Shown: positions 47,312-57,300 of the stretch, one piece after another
Numbering within the stretch: the first letter of the stretch is position 1
Layout: each line of letters begins with the position of its first letter
NCBI RefSeq assembly: GCF_019655855.1
Contig: NZ_BPFX01000013.1
Location: 1 to 61,939, forward strand
Length of the DNA stretch: 61,939 bases
Source of the DNA: Pseudomonas paralcaligenes
GTDB taxonomy: Bacteria; Pseudomonadota; Gammaproteobacteria; Pseudomonadales; Pseudomonadaceae
Reading direction: 5' to 3'
The notes under the pieces: generated by a model
Told to the model about the DNA's origin: nothing
Seen by the model: only the letters and a program-made list of their open reading frames with translations
Databases searched by the model: none
Translations under genes and position numbers: made by a program

Positions 47312-49468
47312 CTAGACGGCCGCCGGGCCGACGCGGCCGCGGCGCAGGGCTTCGATCACAGCTTCCTTCGGGCCGTCGGCGACGATGTGGCCGCAGTCCA
47401 GCACGATCAGGCGGTCCACCAGGCTGAGCATGGAGCTGCGGTGGGTGATCAGCAGCAGGGTCTTGCCCTGGGACCAGCCGTGCAGGCGGTTGCGCAGGAT
47501 GTCCTCGCTGGTGTTGTCCATGGCGCTGGTGGGCTCGTCGAGCAGCAGGATCGGCGGGTCGAGCAGCAGCGCGCGGGCCAGCAGCACGGCCTGGCGCTGG
47601 CCGCCGGAGAGCAGCTGGCCGCGCTCGCCCACCGGCCGGTCGAAGCCCTGGGGATGCTGCCTGGCCAGTTCGGAGACGCCGGTGAGGTCGGCCACTTCCA
47701 GCATGCGCGCGTCACTGACGTAGCGGGCGCCGAGGGTGAGGTTGTCGCGCAGGCTGCCCGCCAGCAGCGGCAGGTCGTGGGCGACGTAGCCCATCTGGTG
47801 GCGCAGGTCGGCCACGTCCAGCTGGCGCAGGTCCAGGTTGTCGAGCAGGATCTGGCCTTCGCCCGGGGTGTAGAAGTTCATCAGCAGGCGCGCCAGGGTG
47901 CTCTTGCCCGAGCCGCTGCGGCCGATGATGCCGACCCGCTCACCGGCGGCCAGGTGCAGGCTGATCCGGTTCAGCGCCGGGGTGCTCTGGCCGGGATAGG
48001 CGAAGCTGACCTGGCGCAGGTCCAGCGCGCCCTTGAGGTGGGTGCGCTCCAGCGGCCGCTGCTTCGCCTGGCGCTCCTGGGGCAGGCTCATCAGCGCGTC
48101 GGTGCTGGTCATGGTCAGGCGCGCCTGCTGGTAGCGGGTGATCAGCCCGGCGATCTGCCCGAGCGGGGCCAGCACGCGGCTGCCGAGCATGTAGCAGGCG
48201 ACCAGGGCGCCGACGCTGAGGTTGCCGGCGATGATGATGTAGACGCCGGCGACGATGGTCGCCATGCCGGCGAACTGCTGTAGGAACAGGGTGCCGTTGC
48301 TGGCCAGGGCGGCGAGGAAGCGGGCGTGGCTGTCCAGGCGGGTGAGGGCGCCGTGGGTCTTCTCCCAGCGGTGCTGGCGCTCGCTCTCGGCGCCGCAGGC
48401 CTTGAGCGTCTCCAGGCCGCCGAGGGTCTCGATCAGCAGGGCCTGGCGCTCGGCGCCCAGGGCCAGGCTCTTCTGCACCGTGTCGCGCAGGCGCGCCTGG
48501 ATGATCAGGGCGAATATCGCCGTGATGGGGAAGGCCAGCAGCGGAATCATCACCAGCCAGCCGCCGAGCAGGCCGATGACCAGGATCATCAGCAGCGAGA
48601 AGGGCAGGTCGATCAGGCTGGTCAGGGTCACCGCGGTGAGGAATTCGCGCAGCCCCTGGAAGTCGTGGATGCTCTGGGCGAAGCCGCCGACCGTCGCCGG
48701 CCTGGCCGCCATGGACATGCCGGTAATGCGTTCGAACAGAGTGGCGGACAGCACCACGTCGGTCTTCTTGCCGGCCACGTCCAGCAGGTAGGCGCGCAGC
48801 ACCCGCAGCAGCAGTTCGAAGCCGGTGCCGACGAACAGGCCGATGGCCAGGACCCAGAGCGTGGCGGTGGCCTGGTTGGGCACGACCCGGTCGTAGGTCT
48901 GCATGACGAACAGCGGGACCATCAGGCCGAGCAGGTTGATCAGCAGACTGGCCAGCACCGCGTCGGTATACAGCCAGCGCGACAGCTTCAGGGTATCGCG
49001 GAACCACGCCTCGACCCGTGGCACCAGCGGCGCGCGCGCCTCTTCCAGGTCGTGCTGCGGCTTGGCGAAGAAGGCCCGGCCGCTGTATTCGATGGCCAGG
49101 TGGTCGCGGTTGACCCACTGCTCGCCGCCATCGGCCTCGCAGGGCAGGATCAGCAGCTGGTTCTTCGGCCCCATCTTGCGCAGCACCGCGCTGCGGCCGT
49201 CCTTGAGCAGGAGCAGCACCGGCAGGTTGAGCGGCGAGATGGCGCCCAGCTCGCGCCGCAGCACGCGCCCCTGCAGGCCGGCCCGGGCCGCCGCGCGCGG
49301 CAGCAGGTCGGCGCTCAGACGCTGCTCGGGCATCGGCAGGCCCGCCGACAGGCTGGCGCGGCTGGCCGAGCAATCGTGGAGGTTACAGAGGATGAGCAGC
49401 CCGTCCAGCAGCGGATCGTCGTGACTCTGGCGCTGGTCTTCGGGGAGTCTCCGTTCCATGCTGGTCAA
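47312..49468 (-). CDS. lapB: Type I secretion ABC transporter, LapB-like
   Basis: Length is 718 residues from TTG 49468, 7 bases after AGGAGG; ATG 49459 is the alternative. The N terminus is a C39-peptidase-like domain (DPLLDGLLILCNLHDCSASRASLSAGLP ... LPVLLLLKDGRSAVL), which in this family binds substrate and does not cleave. A six-helix ABC domain follows (DAVLASLLINLLGLMVPLFVMQTYDRVVPN). The ATPase has GRSGSGKST, LLSGGQRQAVLLARALL, ILLLDEPTSAMD and LLITHRSSML. It energises export of the LapA-like protein. Confidence 0.95.
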   Translation of the reverse strand: MTSMERRLPEDQRQSHDDPLLDGLLILCNLHDCSASRASLSAGLPMPEQRLSADLLPRAAARAGLQGRVLRRELGAISPLNLPVLLLLKDGRSAVLRKMGPKNQLLILPCEADGGEQWVNRDHLAIEYSGRAFFAKPQHDLEEARAPLVPRVEAWFRDTLKLSRWLYTDAVLASLLINLLGLMVPLFVMQTYDRVVPNQATATLWVLAIGLFVGTGFELLLRVLRAYLLDVAGKKTDVVLSATLFERITGMSMAARPATVGGFAQSIHDFQGLREFLTAVTLTSLIDLPFSLLMILVIGLLGGWLVMIPLLAFPITAIFALIIQARLRDTVQKSLALGAERQALLIETLGGLETLKACGAESERQHRWEKTHGALTRLDSHARFLAALASNGTLFLQQFAGMATIVAGVYIIIAGNLSVGALVACYMLGSRVLAPLGQIAGLITRYQQARLTMTSTDALMSLPQERQAKQRPLERTHLKGALDLRQVSFAYPGQSTPALNRISLHLAAGERVGIIGRSGSGKSTLARLLMNFYTPGEGQILLDNLDLRQLDVADLRHQMGYVAHDLPLLAGSLRDNLTLGARYVSDARMLEVADLTGVSELARQHPQGFDRPVGERGQLLSGGQRQAVLLARALLLDPPILLLDEPTSAMDNTSEDILRNRLHGWSQGKTLLLITHRSSMLSLVDRLIVLDCGHIVADGPKEAVIEALRRGRVGPAAV

Positions 49469-49528
49469 GGTCGCTCCTCCTGAGAGATCGCCCAGGCCGG
49501 CGGCGTGGGCGATCGCTTCGCCGGGGGA

Positions 49529-50884
49529 CTACTTCAGTTCCGGCAGGCGGGCCTCGCTCTTCACGTTCGTGAGGGCGACTGCTTCGGCCGGGGCCACGAC
49601 GTTCTGTTTCTTCAGGAGCTCGCCCATGGCGGCGATGACGCGGTACATGGAGAACTCTTCGGTGTAGCGCACCTCGGCGTAGCGGCGGTTGGCGGTGAAG
49701 AGTTCGTTGTCGCTGTCCAGCAGGTCGAGCAGCGAGCGCTGGCCCAGGCTGAACTGCTGCTGGTACGCCTCGCGCACGCGGGAGGTGTATTCCGCGTATT
49801 CGCGTGCCTTCGGCGTTTGCAGGCGGGCGTTTTCCATGGCGTTCCAGGCCAGCGACAGGTTCTCGTTGACCACCCGCAGGGCGTTGTTGCGGATGTCCAT
49901 GGACTGATTGATCTGGTGCGCCGCCGATTGCAGGCGGGCCTTGTCGCGCATCCCGTTGAACAGGTTGTAGTTCATCACCACGGCGGCCCGCCAGGTGTTG
50001 TAGTGACCTTCGTCGCCCTGGACGTTGTCGTCGGCGGTGGTGGCCAGTTCGAGGTCGAAGCGCGGGTAGAAGGGCGATTTCGCCACCTCGTACTGCTTCT
50101 CGGCGGCATGCACGTCGGCCTGTGCGGACTTGAGGAAGGGGTTGTTGTCCATCATCGCCTGCTGGGCGCTTTGGACGTCCGCCGGCAGTTCGCCGCGGAT
50201 GGAGGCCGGCGGTTCCAGCTCGTCCGGCATGCGCCCGGTGGCGCTGAAGAAGTTGGCTTCGGCGTCGGCCAGGTTGACCTGCTCGGTGTAGAGGTTGTTC
50301 TCGGCCAGCGCCAGGCGGGCCACGGACTGGTCCAGGTCGGCGGTGCTGCCCACCCCGCGCTCGCTGCGCAGGCCGATCTGGTCGTTGATGCGCTGGTGCG
50401 CCTGCAGGTTGTTCCTGGCCAGGGTCACCATCTCGCGGCGCTTGAGCACTTCCAGATAGACCTCGACGGTACGCAGGGCGAGGCTCTGAGACGTGCCCTG
50501 CACGTAGTAGGCGCGGGAGTCGACCACGGAACGGGTGCGTGCCACCTCGTTGGGGGTGTTGAAGCCGTCGAACAGCATCTGCCGCAGGCGCAGCTCGGCG
50601 TCGCGGTAGTTCAGGGTTTCCTTGTTGTGGTCACCCAGCGCGCGGGTGCTGGGGCTGTCCGTCCGTTCGCGCCCATAGCCCACGAGGACGTCGACGGTGG
50701 GCAGATAGCCGCCCTTGGCCATCTTCACTTCCTCATCCGCGGACAGACGATCATTCATGCTGGCGTGCAGCTCGGGATGATTGTCGATGGTGCTCTGGAT
50801 GGCTTCCGAGAGTGTCATGGCCTGGGCCTGATAACAGACCATGGCCAGCAAAATGCTACTGCACAGCGGTGTGAGGGCACGCAT
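49529..50884 (-). CDS. lapE: TolC-family outer-membrane channel of the type I secretion system, LapE-like
   Basis: Length is 451 residues, with signal peptide MRALTPLCSSILLAMVCYQAQA. The TolC repeat pattern shows as two related halves (LSEAIQSTIDNHPELHASMNDRLSADEEVKMAKGGYLPTVDVLVGYG, and the NNPFLKSAQADVHAAEKQYEVAKSPFYPRFDLELA half). It is the first gene of the lapEBC operon, 60 bases before lapB, and gives the outer-membrane exit for the adhesin. Confidence 0.95.
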   Translation of the reverse strand: MRALTPLCSSILLAMVCYQAQAMTLSEAIQSTIDNHPELHASMNDRLSADEEVKMAKGGYLPTVDVLVGYGRERTDSPSTRALGDHNKETLNYRDAELRLRQMLFDGFNTPNEVARTRSVVDSRAYYVQGTSQSLALRTVEVYLEVLKRREMVTLARNNLQAHQRINDQIGLRSERGVGSTADLDQSVARLALAENNLYTEQVNLADAEANFFSATGRMPDELEPPASIRGELPADVQSAQQAMMDNNPFLKSAQADVHAAEKQYEVAKSPFYPRFDLELATTADDNVQGDEGHYNTWRAAVVMNYNLFNGMRDKARLQSAAHQINQSMDIRNNALRVVNENLSLAWNAMENARLQTPKAREYAEYTSRVREAYQQQFSLGQRSLLDLLDSDNELFTANRRYAEVRYTEEFSMYRVIAAMGELLKKQNVVAPAEAVALTNVKSEARLPELK

Positions 50885-51341
50885 GAGGGTTTTCTCCTTG
50901 ATGTGTGAATCTTGTTCCTGTCGCCAATTTTATGGCGTTTATTGGCAGATGGAGCGCTTTGCGCTTGTAACATCACAGATAAGAACAATCTCGGAGAATG
51001 GTTAAGAAAAATTCTTCACAAGGGTTATGCGGAAAAAGTCTTATGCACTCTGTGAGATCGGGCACATTGTTTCTTCTCAATGCCGCGAAAATCAAGCCTT
51101 TCAGGCTTTTTCGCAGTTAAAGCGAATGGTCGATCGCAGTTTGGAGCATAAGGGGCGGGGAAATTTTTGCGGAAATGAAGCAGTACAGTTGATGCGACAT
51201 TTTTCTGTCGTTTTAAAAAATCTACCTTCTGTACTGCTCCGTCTCGCGGAGCTTTCTTCGCACTGAGCCCGGGTTCGAAAGGCGGTCTGGCCCTTTTGAA
51301 ACGCGCCGGCGGTGGCCGGTGGCAGTGCGGAGGAATGGGAC
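50885..51341. other. AT-rich divergent control region between lapE and the LapA-like adhesin gene
   Basis: This 457-base region is clearly more AT-rich than the rest of the window, especially 50930-51230. It contains an inverted repeat CGCCA-ATTTTA-TGGCG (50922-50937) close to lapE and a small stem AAGCCT-TTC-AGGCTT with a T tail near 51094-51112. Promoters for both directions must be here, but I could not assign -35/-10 boxes or a FleQ site with confidence. The adhesin ribosome site GGAGGA (51329-51334) sits at its right end. No gene is supported. Confidence 0.5.
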
Positions 51342-54300
51342 ATGGCTACTTTGATGGGTGTCGTCAGTCAGGTTGTCGGCGAGGTCTTCGCGGTAGCCGG
51401 CGATGGAACGCGCCGACCGCTGGTGGAAGGTGATCGCGTCTATGCCGGCGAGCAGCTGGTGACCGGAGCGGGCGGGGCGGTGGCGATCAGCCTTGCCAAC
51501 GGCGATGTGCTCACGCTGGGGCGCGACAGCAACCTGAACCTCAGCGAACAGATGCTGGCCGCGGGTGGCGAACGGACCGGCGCGCCCCAGGCCCAGGATG
51601 CGGTGGCGCCCACCGATGCCGACCTGACGGATGTCGAGCGACTGCAGGCCGCCATCGAGGCCGGCGTCGACCCGACCGTGGCCGGCGAGGCTACCGCGGC
51701 GGGGCCTGGTGCGGGTGCCGGTGGCACCGGCGGCGCGGGCAGCGGCCATGGCTTCGTGCTGCTGGGCGAGGTCGGCGGCGCGCTCGATCCGGTGATCGGC
51801 TTCCCCACCGCCGGCATCCCCGGCGGCCCGCTGTTCCCCGATGCCGAGCCCCTGGCCACCGACGATCCCGAGCCGGACTTCGCACCGCTGCTCGACGTGG
51901 AATACCTCGATGCCGTCGGCAGTCTCTTCGTGGGCCCGGCACTGGTCGACGAGGAGGCCCTGGCCAACGGCACCAACCCCGCCAGCGACGCCGAACAGGC
52001 CAGCGGGCGGATCGTGGTGAACTCGCCGGACGGCATCTCCTCGCTGCAGATCCAGGGCTTCGACGGCGTCTGGGTCGACGTCACCAACGGCGGTACCGTG
52101 GTGGGGCAGTACGGCATCCTGGTCGTGGACGCGGCGGGCAACTGGACCTACACCCTGACCGCCAACACCCTCGATCACAGCAATCCCAACGCGACCGGCG
52201 AGGCGGACCAGGTCGGCGAGAGCTTCCCGGTCCGGGTGTTCGACCTGGACGGCGACGTGTCGCCGACCGTGCTGCTCAACGTGCTGATCAACGACGATGG
52301 CCCACAACTGGCGCTGGGCGGCGCGCAGGTGGTCGCCCAGGTCGACGAGGACGAGACCATCGACGGTATCACCGACAACGACGCGGTGACCAACGTCGCC
52401 ACCGGAGGGCCGGGCACCCTGGGTGCGCTGGTCAACTTCGGCGCGGACGGCCCCGGCGGCTTCGGCCTTTCCGGCAGCCCGGCGGCCATCGCCAGCCTGC
52501 AGGCCCAGGGGCTGACCTCCGGTGGCAGCGCGCTCGTCTACAGCGTGGCCGGCAACGTGCTCACGGCCTCGGCCGGCGGCGCGGTGATCTTCACCCTGCA
52601 GGTGGGCGCCGACGGCAGCTTCGTCTTCACCCTGGTCGGCCAGCTCGATCACCCGCTCGCCAATGGCGATGACAACGAGCTGCTGCCGCTGCCCATCGAC
52701 TTCTCGGGCGTGCTCACCGCGGTGGATGGCGACGGCGATTCGGTCGGGGCCTTCGGCGCCGGCAGCTTTGTGATCAACGTGGAGGACGATGTGCCGCAGT
52801 TCGGCGGCGGGGCCGGGGCGGTGGCCGCCCGGGTCCACGAGGATGCACTGACGCTGGGCGCGGGAGCGCCTCACCAGGGCAACCTAGAGGGCGGCCAGAC
52901 CGTGTCCGCCAGTGGCGGATCGGGTTCGCTCACCGCGCTGGTCAACTTCGGCGCGGACGGCCCGGGCAGCTTCGGCATCGGCGGCAATCTCGTCTCGCTG
53001 GCGGTGCAGGGCCTTTCCAGCGGCGGTATCGCCCTGACCTATAGCCAGGCCGGCAACGTGCTGACCGCTTCGGCGGGCGCGCAGGTCATCTTCACCCTGA
53101 CCGTGGGCGCCGACGGGAGCTGGTCCTTCGTGCTGCGCGGGCCGATCGACCATCCCCTGGCCAATGGCGTGGATAGTGAGGACCTGCCGGGCCTGGGCAT
53201 CGATTTCTCCGGCATCCTGTTCGCCACGGATGGCGATGGCGACCCGCTGGCGGGCTTCCCGGCCGGCAGCTTCACCATCGACATCGAGGACGACGTCCCG
53301 GTGCTGGTGGGCGGCGCGCGGCCGGTCATCGGTGGCGTGGTGCACGAAGACGTGCTGCCTGGCGGCAACCCGGAAGGCGGGGGCCAGACCACCACGCTGA
53401 GCAGCGCCACGGGCGGCTCCCTGGCCGGCCTGGTCAGCTTCGGCGCCGATGGTCCGGGCGCCTTCGGCCTGAACGGCGCGGTGGGCTCGCTGCTGGCCCA
53501 GGGGCTGACCTCCGGCGGGTCGGCCTTGAGCTACAGCGTGTCCGGCAACGTGCTGACCGCCTCCGCCGGCGGCGCCACCATCTTCACCCTGACCGTGAAT
53601 GCCAGCGGCAGCTGGTCATTCTCGCTGCTGGGGCCGCTGGATCACCCGCTGGCCGACGGCAACGACGGCGAGCGCCTGCCGGGGCTGGGCATCGACTTCT
53701 CCGGTGTGCTGACGGCCACCGATGGCGACGGCGACCCGCTGGCGGGAGGCTTCCCGGCCGGCAGCTTCGTGATCAACGTGGAAGACGACGTGCCGGTACT
53801 GGCCGGGCGGGGCGAAGGCTTCGTGCCGGTGGGCGGCACCGTGCATGAGGATGCGCTGAGCACCGGGAACGCAGAGGGCGGGCAGACCGCTTCGATCAGT
53901 GGTCCGGCCGGTGCGTTGTCCGGGTTGGTCGCCTTCGGTGGCGATGGCCCGGGAGCGTTCGGGCTGTCCAGCGATGTGAGTTCGCTGGTCTTGCAGGCGC
54001 TGACCTCCGGCGGGACGGCCCTGAGCTACAGCGTGTCCGGCAATGTGCTCACTGCCACGGCGGGCGGTGTGCCGGTTTTCACCCTGACGGTCGGCGCCAA
54101 TGGTAGCTACGCCTTCCAACTCCTGGGGCCGATCGATCATCCCCTGGCCGATGGCAACGACGGTGAGTTGTTGCCAGGGTTGGGCATCGACTTCTCCGGT
54201 GTGCTGACCGCGACCGATGGCGACGGCGACCCGCTGGCGGGAGGTTTCCCGGTCGGCAGCTTCGTGATCAATGTGGAAGACGATGTGCCGGTGGTGGCGG

Positions 54301-57300
54301 AGCAGGGCGAGGGCTTCGTGCCGGTGGGTGGCACCGTGCATGAGGATGCGCTGAGTATCGGCAATCCTGAAGGTGGGCAAACCACCTCGATCAGTGGTCC
54401 GGCAGGCGCGTTGTCCGGGTTGGTCGCCTTCGGTGGCGATGGTCTGGGAGCGTTCGGGCTGTCGAGCAATGTGAGTTCGCTGATGCTGCAGGCGCTGACG
54501 TCTGGTGGTGTCGGGCTGAGCTACAGCGTTTCGGGCAATGTACTCACCGCCTCGGTGGGTGGCGCACCGATCTTTACCCTGACGGTCGGCACCGATGGTA
54601 GCTATGCGTTCGAGCTTCTCGGGCCACTGGATCATCCCCTGGCCGATGGCAATGACGGTGAGCTGTTGCCCGAGTTGGGTATCGACTTCTCCGGTGTGTT
54701 GACCGCGACCGATGGTGATGGCGATCCGCTGGCGGGAGGTTTCCCGGTCGGTAGCTTCGTGATCAATGTGGAAGACGATGTGCCGGTGGTGGCGGAGCAG
54801 GGCGAGGGCTTCGTGCCGGTGGGTGGCACTGTTCACGAGGATGTGTTGGGTACCGGGAATGCAGAGGGTGGGCAGACTACCTCGATCAGTGGTCCGGCTG
54901 GAGCGTTGTCCGGGCTGGTTGCTTTTGGTGGCGATGGTCCGGGAGCGTTCGGGCTGTCCAGCGATGTGAGTTCGCTGGTATTGCAGGCGCTGACGTCTGG
55001 TGGGACTGCCCTGGGCTACAGCGTTTCGGGCAATGTGCTCACCGCCTCGGCAGGTGGGTCGACGATCTTCACCCTGACGGTCGGCACCGATGGCAGCTAT
55101 ACGTTCGAGCTTCTCGGACCGCTGGATCATCCCCTGGCCGATGGCAATGACGGTGAGTTGCTGCCCGGGCTGGGTATCGACTTCTCCGGCGTGCTGACCG
55201 CCACCGATGGCGATGGCGACCCGCTGACAGAAGGCATCCCGGCTGGCAGCTTCGTGATCAATGTCGAGGACGACGTGCCGGTAATCGCCGAGCAGGGCGA
55301 GGGCTTCGTACCGGTAGGCGGCACCGTGCATGAAGATGCGTTGAGCGCCGGAAACCCCGAGAGTGGGCAAACCACCTCCGCCAGTGGTCCGGCAGGGGCG
55401 CTATCGGGACTGGTCGCCTTCGGTGGCGATGGTCCAGGAGCGTTCGGCCTGTCCAGCGATGTAAGTTCGCTGCAGCTTCAAGGGCTGACGTCCGGCGGCA
55501 CCGCCCTGAGCTACAGCGTCTCCGGCAACGTATTGACCGCGACGGCGGGCGGCACGCCGATCTTCACCCTGACGGTCGGCGCCGACGGTAGCTACACCTT
55601 CGAGCTGCAGGGGCCGGTCGATCATCCCGTCCATGACGGGACCCTGGACAGCGAGCTGCTGCCGGGCCTGGGCATCGACTTCTCGGGTGTGCTGACCGCT
55701 ACCGATGGTGACGGCGATCCGCTGGTGGGAAGCATCCCGGCCGGCAGCTTCGTGATCAACGTGGAGGACGACGTGCCGGTCATCGACCTGTTGCCGGATG
55801 GCGCGCCTCCCAGCGTGGAAGAGGGCGCTACCTACAGCGGCAGCTGGACCGGCAGCCATGGCGGCGACGGCCCCGGCACCATCAAGGTGGTGGTCGACGG
55901 AGGCGAGTACGATCTGGATACCGACATCTCGCTGCCGACCGGCACGCTGCATGTCGGCAGCGACGGTTCGTGGAGCTTCCAGGCGAGCGCCGGGCTGGAT
56001 CAGGGGGCGGCGGGCAGCCAGACCTTCTCGATCCAGATCACCGACAACGACGGCGACTCCCTCAGCGACAGCATCACCCTGGACATCGTCGACGCCGCGG
56101 TGCCGGTCGGCGGCCAGGCACGCAACTCGGTCGACGAGGATGGGCTGAGCGGCGGCATTTCCGGCGGTCCGAACGACCTGCCCGACAACGAAACCGTCGT
56201 GACCGGCAACCTCGGCTACAACTTCGGGCCGGACGGTGCGGCCACGACCGGCGCGTTCACCTGGAACACCACCGGCCTGTCGGGGCTGGGGCTTACCTCC
56301 GGCGGTGTCGCGCTGGCCTACGGCGTCAGCCCGGATGGGCTGGTGCTGACCGCCACGGCGGGCAGCGTCACGGTGTTTACCGTAGAGGTGACCAATGTCA
56401 GTACCGGGGACTATCGCTTCACCCTGAGTGCGCCGCTGGATCATGAGGCGCCTGCCACTCCCGGGACCAGCGACGAGAACGACATCACCGTCGACTTCAC
56501 CTACACCCTGCAGGACGGCGACGGCTCCACCGCCAATGGCGGCCTGAGCATCACGGTGGACGACGACTCGCCGACGATCCAGGCTGGCGACCTGTCCTTC
56601 TCCTCGTTCGTGACCTTCCACGGCACCAGTGCGAACTTCGCCAACAGCTATGGCTACTACACCAAGGCCGCCGACGGCACGCCGCTGTCCGGCAAGGTGA
56701 TCTGGGCGAACGTGCACCACCAGGCGGTCGGCGACACCTTCGACCTGGCCGGGCTGGACCCCGCCAGCACGGGCTTCTTCATCATTCCCCATGGCGGGGC
56801 CAACGCCGTGCTGGCCAACGGCACCGACATCACCTTCCAGTTCGTCGGCGGCAAATGGCAGGCGCTGGCGGGCGGCACGCCGCTGACGGGGGCCGATGGG
56901 GCCAACATCCTGTTCAGCGACGCCACGCTCAACCCGGGCGGCTCGCACCTGCAGGACACTTCCGCTCCCGGCAACCAGAATTGGGAGGACAAGACCGACA
57001 CCTCCGACTACGACTACAACGACGTCAACACCAACGTGACCTGGGGCGCGTCGCTGCAGGTCGACGAGTCGGATTTCGGCGTCGATGCCACGGCCGATTT
57101 CAGCGGCCTGTTCCATGCCCAGGCCGGCGCCGATGGGTTGCAGGGCCCGATCGCTTACAGCCTGAACGTGGTCAATCCGGTGTCCGGCCTGGTGGATACG
57201 CTGACCGGTGAGGCCATCGTGCTGGTCATGAACGGTAGCGTCCTGGAAGGACGCACGGAAACCTCCGGCGAGCTGGTGTTCAGCCTCAGCGTCGATGCCG

